This document shows positions 23,725 to 33,800 of a stretch of DNA of 43,766 nt, one piece after another. The position numbers were made by a program, and so were the translations under genes. Within the stretch, counting starts at the first letter, position 1, and each line of letters opens with the position of its first letter. This DNA is from Saprospiraceae bacterium (lineage in GTDB: Bacteria > Bacteroidota > Bacteroidia > Chitinophagales > Saprospiraceae): NCBI GenBank assembly GCA_028284395.1, contig JANQRV010000537.1, positions 1-43,766 of the forward strand, given 5' to 3'. The notes beneath the pieces are model-generated. The model searched no databases. It was given only the letters and a program-made list of their open reading frames with translations, and was not told the DNA's origin.

Positions 23725-24693
23725 TCAGAAGAAATTGATGCCATTTCCGCTTCCCACCAGTCCTTTTCCTTCTCCTCCAATCGTTACGATCATTCCAAGA
23801 GAAAAGGCCAGATGATGCTGACTGCGTTTGTTTTCCTTTTGTCCCGAGTTGTTAACATTGAGGTCGGTTAGATCATAAAACCCCATCCCTTCTAAAAATA
23901 GGGTAGCATTTCCGAAAAGCTTTGTAGATAAACGGGCTCCAGCAATGGGCCCCGCATGAAAAGCAGTACCACCTACATCTTTTGGCATGAGTATTTTGCT
24001 TTCTTCTGCTAATTTTTCTAAAGCTATGAGTTGTGATGCGGTAAATTCATTTTCATCAGCAATTCGCTTAATTTCATCCGTCAGATGGGTGAAGAATCCC
24101 GCTTCTCCTTCGGAGCGGGCACTGCTCCAGTCGAAACCAATCCGGGCCCCGACATAAATTTCATAATCAAAGAATTTACTAATACTGTTGATACCAGCTC
24201 CATAGTCTGTTTTCAAAATGTTCATTCGGTAATCGAAATGCGTATGCAATCCACCTCTTCCCTCTTTAAAAAAGCCTGAACTAAGACCAATCTCAAAAAA
24301 GTGCCGTTGTAATTCAACATCAGAGGATTCACCAAATCCATATTGCAAAAAAAGCATGAAGAGTGTCTTATTGTAGCCATTCTGTCCAAACTCACGTGTA
24401 AGATCAATGTCATTTAAAGGTTGATCAAATCCCTGCAATAATGCCTCCAGGCTAGCGCCTAACTTGATCAGGTTCCACATGGCTTGAAAGTGTGGATTTG
24501 AAGAGAGTGGTGCTCGATCATCAAGAGCGAAAATATTATGGACTCGCATACCTAAATCCAAACGAGCATCATCGAGTGATAACAAATATCTGTTGCCGGT
24601 GTTTTTTTTCTCTAAACTGGAAGCTTGTTGACCAAGGACTGGAGCGTTGAAGAAGAGCGGAATAAGGAGGAGTAAAAATTTCAGGTCATGCAT
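23725..24693 (-). CDS. Putative outer-membrane protein, function unknown
   Basis: A 322-residue protein from ATG 24693, chosen because the preceding in-frame codons lie ahead of a good signal peptide (MHDLKFLLLLIPLFFNAPVLGQ). The mature protein has a helical first part (LDDARLDLGMRVHNIFALDD, FQAMWNLIKLGASLEALLQGFDQ), then strand-like segments with glycine-aromatic turns (FFEIGLSSGFF, GGLHTHFDYRMNI, EIYVGARIGFDW, AGPIAGARLSTKLFGNATLFLEGMGFYDL) and ends with LAFSLGMIVTIGG before a Gly-rich tail and a terminal NFF. This is consistent with an outer-membrane beta barrel. I recognise no named family. It follows another putative outer-membrane protein gene by 43 bases. Confidence 0.65.
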   Translation of the reverse strand: MHDLKFLLLLIPLFFNAPVLGQQASSLEKKNTGNRYLLSLDDARLDLGMRVHNIFALDDRAPLSSNPHFQAMWNLIKLGASLEALLQGFDQPLNDIDLTREFGQNGYNKTLFMLFLQYGFGESSDVELQRHFFEIGLSSGFFKEGRGGLHTHFDYRMNILKTDYGAGINSISKFFDYEIYVGARIGFDWSSARSEGEAGFFTHLTDEIKRIADENEFTASQLIALEKLAEESKILMPKDVGGTAFHAGPIAGARLSTKLFGNATLFLEGMGFYDLTDLNVNNSGQKENKRSQHHLAFSLGMIVTIGGEGKGLVGSGNGINFF

Positions 24694-24736
24694 ATTAGAT
24701 TGGTTTAAAATGAAGAATTTTCTCAGTATGTATAGT

Positions 24737-25702
24737 CTATTTATTAAATACCTTCCATCGGAGCCCTGCAAAGGCATAGATGGAAGGCATTGGTTTTGTC
24801 CCCTTAATGGCTATGTGATTGTGAATACTGATCTCGGTACCCGCCACCACTGAAAAACTGCCCCCTATGCCGGCCAGCAATTGTGGTCGCAGGAACCATC
24901 CGATCGACGGAACTACCCTTGGGTCCTTAAATTTTCCGAAAACGATGTTTTGAATGCCTTCTGCAACGGCATCGGTAATATCTTCGACAGGGCGGAGGAT
25001 ACCGCCTTCCATTAGGCTGTCGATTCGTTCTCTGATGAAGAGAATACTACCTAGATCGACAACGGGGGAAGGATCTGCAGTAAATCGAAGTCCCCCGGTA
25101 ACTTCAAAATCCAAGTTGTTTTGCCCATCTTTTCCCCATTCCATTAGTGCCTCATTACCCAGAATAATCTTTTTGAGATCTGCATAAACCTCCAGGTCAT
25201 ATCTCTTGGCGAAAAATGGGCTGACACGGTCGGCGTCCGCAAGGGCGACTTTGGCAAGGTGAGTGGCCAATTCTTCCGCTTTTCCTCCGACAGAAAGTCG
25301 AATGGCTTTCAATTGGTTTTTCAATTTCCCTGACTCCAAGGGAACCGTTAGACGTGGATCGGAAATGGCAAAACTTCCTCCAATAAACTGGTACTTAGCA
25401 AAGAAACGCACCGTCGAAATGTTCCGATTAAGCTTTTTAGCTAGTTGCTGGTCAATTTCGATTCTAATGCCGGGAAATAACTCTTTGAGCCATCGTGGAG
25501 CGGTCAGATCGAATATTTGAAAGGCGCTGTCAATCTCTGCTTCTGAAACCTCTAATTCAGAAAATCCAACCATGTCTGCCAATTCTCCTTTAAAGCTGGA
25601 TCGGGCCGGACCGGTGACCATTTCCATGCCAATCTCCAGCTTCTGAGCAAATAGTTGCCCAAGAGTCAAGATAAAAACGAAGATTGGCAGTGTGTTTTTC
25701 AT
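24737..25702 (-). CDS. Putative outer-membrane protein, function unknown
   Basis: A 321-residue protein from ATG 25702; an ATG seven codons earlier precedes the basic start of the signal peptide (MKNTLPIFVFILTLGQLFAQ) and is less likely. Strand-like segments include KLEIGMEMVTGPARSSFKG, TVRFFAKYQFIGGSFAI, YDLEVYADLKKIILG, LDFEVTGGLRFTADPS and the ending SIYAFAGLRWKVFNK, with a terminal aromatic-rich strand as in outer-membrane barrels. Helical parts lie between (LKAIRLSVGGKAEELATHLAKVALAD). I do not recognise the family. It forms a pair with the next gene, 43 bases away, which may be cotranscribed and could act in the same complex; that is inference from spacing only. Confidence 0.65.
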   Translation of the reverse strand: MKNTLPIFVFILTLGQLFAQKLEIGMEMVTGPARSSFKGELADMVGFSELEVSEAEIDSAFQIFDLTAPRWLKELFPGIRIEIDQQLAKKLNRNISTVRFFAKYQFIGGSFAISDPRLTVPLESGKLKNQLKAIRLSVGGKAEELATHLAKVALADADRVSPFFAKRYDLEVYADLKKIILGNEALMEWGKDGQNNLDFEVTGGLRFTADPSPVVDLGSILFIRERIDSLMEGGILRPVEDITDAVAEGIQNIVFGKFKDPRVVPSIGWFLRPQLLAGIGGSFSVVAGTEISIHNHIAIKGTKPMPSIYAFAGLRWKVFNK

Positions 25703-25758
25703 ATGCTTTTTTTTGCAATCCATTCGGTCAACTTGCTTGTGATAGGGAACGTCAAGAG

Positions 25759-25794
25759 GGCTGAGGAATTTACTGCCGAGCAGTTTCCCCAGCC
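25759..25794 (-). terminator. Hairpin after the T9SS-type surface protein gene
   Basis: GGCTGAGGAA at 25759-25768 pairs with TTCCCCAGCC at 25785-25794 with one mismatch, and an inner ACTG/CAGT step extends the stem to a CCGAG loop. It lies 85 bases after the minus-strand stop at 25879. No clear T-run follows on that strand, so the role as terminator is likely but not certain. Confidence 0.5.
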
Positions 25795-25878
25795 TTCTAA
25801 ACTTCTACAGATGAATAAGATTTTTCGAGTGTGTATGTGTATTGCATTGCTAGACATTTTGCGTACTGGGAGTAGTGT

Positions 25879-28131
25879 CTATCGAATTAGGGCGACGTCT
25901 CCCTTTACAATTTTTTTGATGCCGTTACCGTATCTGATCTTTCCGTAATAGGTATATACGCCCGAAGTTGCTGGCTGCCCCTGATTTAATCCATCCCAGC
26001 CATAAGTTTCATTATTCAAGGGAATTTCAGATGTCTGAAACATGAGGTTGCCAAAACGATCAAAAACCCTGAGAATTTCGATTACTTCTCCAGATAATTG
26101 GTCGCTGTAGAAGGTAAATCGATCATTGCGACCATCGCTGTTAGGGGAAAAGGCATTGGGGGCCGAAATGGGACTCAATATTACTGTCAATTGAAAGCCA
26201 TCCACCGCATGACACCCATTCATATCCTTGACAATGACCCTCACGTCCATATTGTGCTGCGCCACAAATTCGGTGGTTGGGCCTTCGGTATTGATTTCGT
26301 TTGGAAGCCACTGAAACTCCTGAATGTTGCCGATGGTTTTGGCGTTGAGTTGTATGGATTGGTTGGGTCTTACTTCCAGGTATTCCAAGTCCAAAGTGAC
26401 TCCCATTGTATCTGGCCGTTCAATTTCAACGACAGCTTGAAAGGTGCACCCCAAGTCGTCTTGGACGATCACTTCATATGCGCCGGGATCTAATTCCCTA
26501 AATTCGGTCTTTAGATTGTAATGGCTTCCGCCATCGATCGAAAATATCATCGGTCGATTGACGTCTTGCGGCAAAATTGCAATAGCACCGTAATCTCCCG
26601 GACATTTCGGTTGCTCGATCTTTAGGTCGAAGTTAGGTCCATCCGGTGGTGGAAGATCGACAAAGTCCGAAGTACTGCAGCCATTCGCGTCCGTAATGGT
26701 AACTTGGAAAAGACCACCGGTTGCAGAAATGAACGTATTGCCTTCCACACCGTTATTCCAATGGTATTGTAATGTATCCGGTAGTAGAAAAACCCTTGTA
26801 CTGTCACAACTCTCCTCCACTACTGACTCAAATGCGGGGGGATGACTGCCGGCTACATCAAAATAGCTGGTTGTGGCGCAGCCATTTAGATCGACCGTTT
26901 CTACAGAATATTCACCAAAAAGATCTGGATGCAGATCTTTAATGGTAGGCTCCAAAAGTTCTTCCTCAAGAGGATTGCGCCAAATTACCTGATTGAATGA
27001 AGTGTCATTAAGTAAATTCAAGATTAGCGTATCGCCCAAGCAAGCATCTGAGAAAGAAACTTCAGGTTCTACCGGCGGTCTAACCTGAACGATTAAGGTA
27101 TCCAGATCTTCGCAGCCGGCATCGTCGAATGCGTGGAGAATGTAAAGGCCGGCATTTGCAGCGTCCGCTCCCGAGAAGATTCCCAAAGAATCATCGATGG
27201 TCTCATTATTGGGCAGGGTCCAGAAGTGGTCGACTCCTCCATTGCCTTCGATTGTAAAAGAAGCCCCCTGGCACACTTCCAGGTTCGATCCGGCTTGTGC
27301 AAAGGAGGGGTTTTCAACGAGGACGGAATCTATTTGTACACAACATTCGTCCTGAATGAAGAGTTGATACCAACCCTCATTACCCGTTAACCGAAGATTG
27401 ACCTCCTCAGCATTGATGCGCATCCCATTTGGCGTTTCCCAGAAGATGTCGGTATTGGCAGCAAAACATTGATCGGGGACAATAGCTTTTAGAGCGAAAC
27501 TGTCATTTGGACAATCGACGATCAATTGTTTGTTGATGGTACAGTCTTTTATTACTTCCGGGCAAATGATATGGGTGGAAAACTCTGTTGTAGCATTAGC
27601 CGGGTTGCTATTGACTACATATTGCACCTTTAGACCGGTTGCGCAAAAGGGAATATTCCCACTTAGTCGTCCGGCCCCCACCAAGGTTTGCAAGCTGCCC
27701 TGCAAGGCAAATTGTGGTTGGTTGAATGATCGTAACCAAAGGTCTATCACATCGCGATCTTTTTCATTTTGCACGTATAAAGAATCATTGTACACAAAGG
27801 CAAATCCTTCTGAACAGGAAAAGCAATTTCCAAAAGCCAATTCTCCCAGTAGCTTTTCTTCATTGTCCGGCATGATGGCAAAAACTTTGGTTCGATCTAT
27901 TTGTTGACCTCCAAATGCATTGATGTCAATATAGTAGGCCCGTAGCAATTGATCAGATTCAAAAGTTGTAGTAAAAACAAGTGTATCCCGCCCAGTTGAT
28001 CCGTTGGTACTTTGGTCCTGAGGATCAATATAGGAGACGCCGCAGTCTTCAAGAAGTACCAGAGATTGCGCACATGGTTGAACATACATGCAAATCCACA
28101 AGAAAAAAATGAGCCTCAGATCGTGATTCAC
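25879..28131 (-). CDS. Surface protein with gliding motility-associated C-terminal domain (T9SS cargo)
   Basis: A 750-residue secreted protein with signal peptide (LRLIFFLWICMYVQPCAQ). The body carries repeated Ig/PKD-like or SprB-type beta modules marked by paired Cys and D-x-x-GC turns (ILHAFDDAGCEDLDTLIVQV, VETVDLNGCATTSYFDV, VTITDANGCSTSDFVDL, VIVQDDLGCTFQAVVEI, VIVKDMNGCHAVDGFQL). The last 90 residues match the gliding motility-associated C-terminal domain: ISAPNAFSPNSDGRNDRF, LRVFDRFGNLMFQT, YGWDGLNQGQPATSGVYTYYG. In Bacteroidota this domain directs export by the type IX secretion system and attachment to the surface. The ligand is unknown; such proteins often act in adhesion. It is probably a single-gene unit, with a hairpin after it and a promoter candidate before it. 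Confidence 0.9.
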   Translation of the reverse strand: MNHDLRLIFFLWICMYVQPCAQSLVLLEDCGVSYIDPQDQSTNGSTGRDTLVFTTTFESDQLLRAYYIDINAFGGQQIDRTKVFAIMPDNEEKLLGELAFGNCFSCSEGFAFVYNDSLYVQNEKDRDVIDLWLRSFNQPQFALQGSLQTLVGAGRLSGNIPFCATGLKVQYVVNSNPANATTEFSTHIICPEVIKDCTINKQLIVDCPNDSFALKAIVPDQCFAANTDIFWETPNGMRINAEEVNLRLTGNEGWYQLFIQDECCVQIDSVLVENPSFAQAGSNLEVCQGASFTIEGNGGVDHFWTLPNNETIDDSLGIFSGADAANAGLYILHAFDDAGCEDLDTLIVQVRPPVEPEVSFSDACLGDTLILNLLNDTSFNQVIWRNPLEEELLEPTIKDLHPDLFGEYSVETVDLNGCATTSYFDVAGSHPPAFESVVEESCDSTRVFLLPDTLQYHWNNGVEGNTFISATGGLFQVTITDANGCSTSDFVDLPPPDGPNFDLKIEQPKCPGDYGAIAILPQDVNRPMIFSIDGGSHYNLKTEFRELDPGAYEVIVQDDLGCTFQAVVEIERPDTMGVTLDLEYLEVRPNQSIQLNAKTIGNIQEFQWLPNEINTEGPTTEFVAQHNMDVRVIVKDMNGCHAVDGFQLTVILSPISAPNAFSPNSDGRNDRFTFYSDQLSGEVIEILRVFDRFGNLMFQTSEIPLNNETYGWDGLNQGQPATSGVYTYYGKIRYGNGIKKIVKGDVALIR

Positions 28132-28173
28132 AAGCCAGATTTTTTCGCTTAATCGAAAATAATTTTACGGGTT

Positions 28174-28204
28174 CAAACCTGGGGGATATTGAAGATTGGC
28201 CAAA
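28174..28204 (-). promoter_or_regulatory. Candidate promoter for the T9SS-type surface protein gene
   Basis: On the minus strand: TTTG (28204-28201), 19 bases, CAGGTTTG (28181-28174). This fits the Bacteroidota TTTG / TAnnTTTG pattern except for C in place of T at the first -7 position. It lies 43 bases upstream of the ATG at 28131. Confidence 0.5.
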
Positions 28205-28430
28205 CCAATTAAGACTTATTGCAGCAATCTAGTAGAATTGAGATGAAGCCACTGCTACTCAATATAGAGTCGCCTTAATCATGAGGAGATTTTGTAGAAT
28301 AAAAATAGAATGGTCGAAAAGTTGCTGCGACAAAAGTAATACTTTTTGCCAGCTTTCTTGTTATTTGGCGTTAATTTTGATCGTAATTCATATTGCATAA
28401 TGTTAAATAAATGGTAAACATTAAGTGACG

Positions 28431-28464
28431 ATCTGCCATTTTATTTTCAAAACGCTTATCTTTG
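28431..28464 (+). promoter_or_regulatory. Candidate promoter for the 711-residue protein/SusC/SusD genes
   Basis: TATCTTTG at 28457-28464 is a perfect Bacteroidota -7 box; TCTG at 28432-28435, 21 bases upstream, is a one-mismatch -33 box. If used, the leader before ATG 28729 would be about 260 bases, long enough to carry regulation. Confidence 0.45.
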
Positions 28465-28728
28465 AATCGTGTTTACCTCTCAACTAGCAATTGTCTTCAA
28501 TTTTTTCGATCTACCACTCTTAGTATACCACCCGTTATTTTCTATTTAATGAAGTTTTCCAAAGTTTCTGTCTTGAAGCGAATAATGATGGAATATGTAT
28601 TTCGAAACTGCTTTTTTTTGTTGTTTGCCGAAGCAAAAGTTAGGAAAAAAGCTGTTTTAAGACATAGCGTATTTCCCTTAAGAATCGTTGTAGGAAACGT
28701 CAACTTCAAAAGTTATTCCCAAAATTAG

Positions 28729-30864
28729 ATGTTTATGAAAAGAATTTCATTGCTGTTTGTCATGCTGCTCCTGGTAAGTCTCCCTTTTGTGAATGTATTG
28801 GCTCAAAATGATCTTTTAAGAGGGATTTTTGAGAAAGAAGCGCCGGTTTTTACTGTTACCATCGAACCGACTGATACAAAAGGAAGTGTAGAAGTTACCT
28901 ATCATTTTACGCATAGTAAGGCCAGTGCTCTGGAGGTCTCGGTTTGGATCAAAGATCTGGGTACTAGTTTTCGATCCAACGAAGACAAGAAGCTGGTAGC
29001 AGAGCTACAGCAAGCTGGAAATCGGCAGAAGGTGAAGGTGCTGGTTGAAGAACTGAGGGATTTACACTTTTATACAATAGGAGTGGATTATCGCAACCCA
29101 AGCGGACTCGTCCGCAAATTTAATTCCGTTGTTCTTAAGGAGGGATATAGATATGAAAGTCCACAAGAAAGCCCACAAGAAAATCCGTTAGAAGCTGTTG
29201 AAGAACCCCGGAAAATGGTGAATAAATCGGTGAGAAAAAATAAACAAGAAACAGCTCAACCTTGTCTTGATCCAGATTTTTCCATACAAGTAGACCCCAA
29301 TGGTTACTGTGCAGATGCCAACCGACCTGCGGTATTGATCCAGTGCAATAACTGCCAGGGAACAGAATGGAGTTTCAGTGTGGAAGCTCGTACAGAATAT
29401 GGCGAATGGCAATCATTGCGAGCGGATGGAAAACGGCAGGAAGCATTGGGAGTTGCGGTTCGTACAGAGCCGCTGTGCTTACTGAAACCTGGTATTTACC
29501 GAATGCGGGTCCTTGCCTGGGGAACCAATTGTGATCAACCCGTGATCAAGAGGGTTGGGACTACCATCATGATATCCGACAAAGGAGAAACAGTAGATTT
29601 GAGCTATCGCGATGAACAAGAGAAAGCGGATATCTACATTCCGGAGGCATGTGGTATTTCAGGTGAAGCTTTTCTAAAGGGCAATAGGATTTCCGGAACG
29701 ATCGCATTGGATGCGGGCTCAGCCTGTATCGATTTACAACCCTTTGTTCGAGTGCGCTACATTCATCCGGGACATCGTGATTTGTCACTTGATGATATTC
29801 CTCTATTGCCGGGAAGTAGCATTCCCTTTGAGTTTGAATTGGACGACAGAGATCTTCGAAGGGGTATTCAGACGATACAAGTGGTAGAATATGTCAAGCC
29901 ATCTAACCTTAGAGAAGATCTAGAAGTAAGGTCGTTTTGGGTAAAAGCACAAAGCTTGGCGGAGGAAACGGCGGAAGAGAACAGTCTTTCCGACGATATA
30001 TTCGCCGATAATGAAGACGATGGTAAAGACGACAACCGTGATGATGAGATTTCGGAGCGCGGTGTGTATGAGCCTTCGATCGATGAACAGAGTCTTGAAA
30101 CCGTTAACGTTACAGCTAGTGACCCCAATTGCAATCAGATTCAGGAAATGCAATTAGTTTACGGCTCGGGAAAGGCAGATTTACCGTTGTACATTTCGTG
30201 GTTAAGTCCTCGTTGCTGCCAAGAAGAGGGGTGTGATTATACTGTTTGGGCCGGGGAGTCTCACGAAAAACTTCGATTATTAATTAAGGGAAGTAAACCA
30301 TCTGCCATCGTAAAGGAGTTGTTGCAGAATATTAAATCTTCAGACGGCTATTTTGAGGTAGTTGTGAAAACTCCCAATGGCAATCGAAAGGCGGCCTATG
30401 TGATGGGGGAAGGACCGAAGTATGGATCGGAGGAAATTCTAGCTTATCACGATCGTCTTAATCCACCGGAGAGTGATCCCTTAATCTTCGAGGAAGAACC
30501 TCTGTTTTCCTATGCCAAACCAGAATTATCCGTTGATGATTTTCGGTCGTGCAGGATTTTCCGGGAAACATCAATAACAAAGGAAGAGCCCCTAGAAAGG
30601 GGAGAAGAAGTAACCGTGAAGTATCACTTTGCCGAGAAAGGATATCGATATACACTTTACCAATTGCCGGAGGGTGCATCAGAGTGGTTTGTTGCTCCGG
30701 GCACAGAGGAACTGGCCGATAAGGCGGAGTTTACCTTTACTGTGGGACCCGAACATTCTGGTAAATACATTGTCCTGGCTTACAATCCGTCCATTACTTG
30801 GGGGTGCTTGTCCAAACCTATTTCCGAACCTCTGGAAATAAAAGTGTTGGAAGGGGATGAATAG
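28729..30864 (+). CDS. Unrecognised 711-residue secreted protein coupled to SusC
   Basis: A secreted protein (signal peptide ISLLFVMLLLVSLPFVNVLAQ; ATG 28729 or 28735) with no family I can name. Residues about 35-140 form a beta-rich domain (FTVTIEPTDTKGSVEVTYHFTHS). A charged linker (YESPQESPQENPLEAVEEP) leads to a Cys-containing domain (CLDPDFSIQVDPNGYCAD, IQCNNCQGTEWSFSV, IPEACGISGEAFLKG). A second acidic linker lies at about 425-450 (DIFADNEDDGKDDNRDDE). The last third has SWLSPRCCQEEGCDYTVWAGE and a final Ig-like domain (YTLYQLPEGASEWFVAPGTEEL, HSGKYIVLAYNPS). I see no T9SS C-terminal domain and no lipobox, so it may stay periplasmic. Its last 8 bases overlap the SusC gene, which implies coupled translation and a shared task. 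Confidence 0.8.
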   Translation: MFMKRISLLFVMLLLVSLPFVNVLAQNDLLRGIFEKEAPVFTVTIEPTDTKGSVEVTYHFTHSKASALEVSVWIKDLGTSFRSNEDKKLVAELQQAGNRQKVKVLVEELRDLHFYTIGVDYRNPSGLVRKFNSVVLKEGYRYESPQESPQENPLEAVEEPRKMVNKSVRKNKQETAQPCLDPDFSIQVDPNGYCADANRPAVLIQCNNCQGTEWSFSVEARTEYGEWQSLRADGKRQEALGVAVRTEPLCLLKPGIYRMRVLAWGTNCDQPVIKRVGTTIMISDKGETVDLSYRDEQEKADIYIPEACGISGEAFLKGNRISGTIALDAGSACIDLQPFVRVRYIHPGHRDLSLDDIPLLPGSSIPFEFELDDRDLRRGIQTIQVVEYVKPSNLREDLEVRSFWVKAQSLAEETAEENSLSDDIFADNEDDGKDDNRDDEISERGVYEPSIDEQSLETVNVTASDPNCNQIQEMQLVYGSGKADLPLYISWLSPRCCQEEGCDYTVWAGESHEKLRLLIKGSKPSAIVKELLQNIKSSDGYFEVVVKTPNGNRKAAYVMGEGPKYGSEEILAYHDRLNPPESDPLIFEEEPLFSYAKPELSVDDFRSCRIFRETSITKEEPLERGEEVTVKYHFAEKGYRYTLYQLPEGASEWFVAPGTEELADKAEFTFTVGPEHSGKYIVLAYNPSITWGCLSKPISEPLEIKVLEGDE

Positions 30865-33800
30865 ATTGATTAGCCTTTTTATTACAGTGGTATTGGTTTT
30901 TGTTTTTTGGGCTAAAGATCTGCATGGGCAAGAATTGACTGTAAAAGGGAAAGTGATATCGGTTGTCGACGGTACGGCTTTGGTTGGTGTCAACATTTCG
31001 GTTAAAGGTACAGAGGGCGGTACCGTTACTGATATCCGTGGAGAGTACAACCTTAAGGTAGATGTTCCTTCATTTGCAGACGTGTTTTACTCTAGGAATA
31101 ATGAGGGACCCATTCTCATTTTTTCTTATACGGGTTTTCGGACGCTTGAACTCCCCGTGAAGGGGCGGCCGGTCATTGATGTCGTTCTACAACCGGAAGC
31201 GGAGGTGCTGGAGGAAATAGTGGTAACCGGAAATGCCGTTGGTAAGTCTGCAACCTTGATGAGCTATTCGGTGGGTAAGATCAGCAACAAGCTCCTAAAC
31301 CCAGTGGTAGCTACCGGCCTGGGAGCAGGACTGCAAGGCAAAGTTGCCGGGTTGAGGGTAAATCAAATTGGTGGCCAACCCGGGCAGGGTGTTTTTTTTC
31401 AGGTACGTTCGGCAAATGCTATTGCCAATGGTCAACAACCACTGATAATCATCGACGGAGTATTTCTCAATGGCTCCACATTGGCGGACATTAATCCGGA
31501 AGATGTTGATCGGGTAGAAGTGCTGAAGGGATCGGCAGGTGCTTCTCTTTATGGATCCCAGGCGGCTAATGGCGTCATACAGATTTTTACAAAACGTGGT
31601 AAGGACCTTGCAGTAGGAGAAACCCATGTTGTATATCGCACTGAAATTGGTTATTCCGAAGAAGTGAACCGATACGACATCAACCAATTCACCAACCGCG
31701 AAATTCTCCTGGCGGATGGCCCCCAACCCATTCTGGGCGACCCCACTGCAGACAATATCCATAATAATGCTCTTCCCAATCTGCAGGATTACCAAGAGGG
31801 CATTTTGTTTAAAAGAGGGGCGCTGATCTCCAACCAGGTTTCAGCATTCGGGAAAACCGATCGATCTAATTTCTACGTATCGGGACAGCGCCTCAGCGAC
31901 GAGGGGGTTATTCAATCTTCCGATGGATACACCCGTAATTCCCTTCGCTTAAACCTGGATCATTTGATCAGTAATAAGTTGAATTTGCAGGTTAGTTCTT
32001 ATTACAGTAACAGCAATCAAGATCTATTGGCTTCTGCCTCCAATGGGCCCAGTAGCTTCCTGGCCTCCAGCTTATTCCTGACTCCAATTTTCGGATTGGA
32101 ATCCGCTAATGAAGAGGATGGTTCTCCTTTTGACTGGGACATTGACAATACGGGATTTTCTATAACTAATCCTCTATACGATCGAGCCAATTCGCGAAGA
32201 ACCGTTGATAGAACTCGATTGACGGGGGGCGTAAAACTCAATTACCTTGCCAAAGAGTGGTTAACGATTAGCTATGAAGCGGCTTTTGATCGATCTACCA
32301 ACGAGTTTGAACACTTTATCAAGAAGGGATACTTAAGTACATCCGTACCGGGATTATTCGGCCCCCTGACTACTTTTAATCTCCAACAGAGTAACGGAGG
32401 AGGGATTCACCGAAGCTACCGGGTGAATAATTCTTTTATTTCAAGGACAAGCCTTTCTGCACTGCGCAGATTGGGCGAGTGGAATGTGGGAGTCCGGGCA
32501 AGCTATCTATACGAAAACCTTACCGAAAGATTCAATGAAGGGATCGGTGAGAACCTGGCTGTTAGAGGGTTGAAATCCATGGATAATGCTCAAAGTAACA
32601 TCTTTGTTTCATCGGAGGAGCAACAAATCGTAGCCAATAGTGCCTTCTTCGTCGGAGATATAGATTATAAAAGGAAATACATTTTTAGCGGATTGTTTCG
32701 AGTCGAAGGTTCTTCGCTCTTTGGGCCAGAGGAAAGATGGTCCAATTACTATCGATTGAGCGCTGGATATCGACTAACGGAGGATCTAAAGATAAAAGGC
32801 TTTGAGGAACTTAAATTAAGAGCCTCCGTCGGTACGGCTGGAATTCGGCCCGCATTCAATCAGCGATTTGAAACTTTTGAATTGATCAATGGGGATATTA
32901 CCAAAAATACATTGGGGAATGCTTTTTTAAGACCAGCTCTTTCGCGCGAACTCGAAGTAGGTGCCGATGCTCGCATTGGGAAGGCTTTTACTTTGGAGTT
33001 CAATTATGCTAACATCATTACGGAAGACCAGATTTTGTTGGTACCGCGAACGGCGGCTACCGGATTTAAAGGACAATGGCGAAACGCCGGGACCATTGAT
33101 GCGACCGTTTTCGAGGGAAGATTGGGGGTAGATTTTGCCAAACTTTTCAAGATCGACAAAAAAGGATTTGATTGGGAACTTTTCACTTCCTTTGATAGAA
33201 TTCAACAGACAATTACGAGGCTTAATGCCACTTCATATACAACTGGCCCGGGTCTACAGGCATCTTCTTTGTTCCTAGTCGAAGAGGGTGTTTCTTTTGG
33301 GACAATGGTTGGAGAGGTTTTTGCGACGGATCTGTCTCAACTGGAAGGGCAAGAGGGGGTAAATCCGTCTGATTTTGAAAAAAATGCCGCGGGGTATCTC
33401 GTTCACAGGGATTTACTGGGTACTCCTGACGAAGTTCCATACAAATTGGTAGATGAGCGAGGTAATCCTTTGATTCAGGTCATTGGGGATATTAACCCCA
33501 ATTTTCGCATGGGTTTTGCACATCAGATTCGCTTTAAAGACTTTCAGATTTATACCCTATTCGACTGGAAAAAAGGAGGGGATATTTATAATCGAACTAA
33601 GCAATGGTTGTATCAGGATCAACGGCATGGTGATGTAAGCCGTCATGCTGACATTGCTGCTTCCTTCTACGGGAATGAGGGCTTGTACAATGCGTTGGTG
33701 GCCAATAATCATTTCGTGGAGGACGGTTCCTTTTTTATGCTACGGGAAGCGGCTGTGTCGTACACCTTTCAGCAAAAGCAATTACAGGGTATTTTTGGTG

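Larger units (their letters stand above)
28132..28728. other. 597-base AT-rich intergenic region with divergent promoters
   Basis: This gap separates the minus-strand surface protein gene from the plus-strand 711-residue protein gene. It holds a minus-strand promoter candidate near its left end (28174-28204) and a plus-strand one at 28431-28464. An 88-codon open frame starting at 28462 lacks a signal, domain or ribosome site and is not called. I see no RNA gene or repeat. Confidence 0.6.

Noticed and set aside
28462..28728. 88-codon open frame before the 711-residue protein gene
   Set aside because: It begins inside the candidate -7 box, has no ribosome site, no domain and an erratic composition. 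It is best read as untranslated leader.
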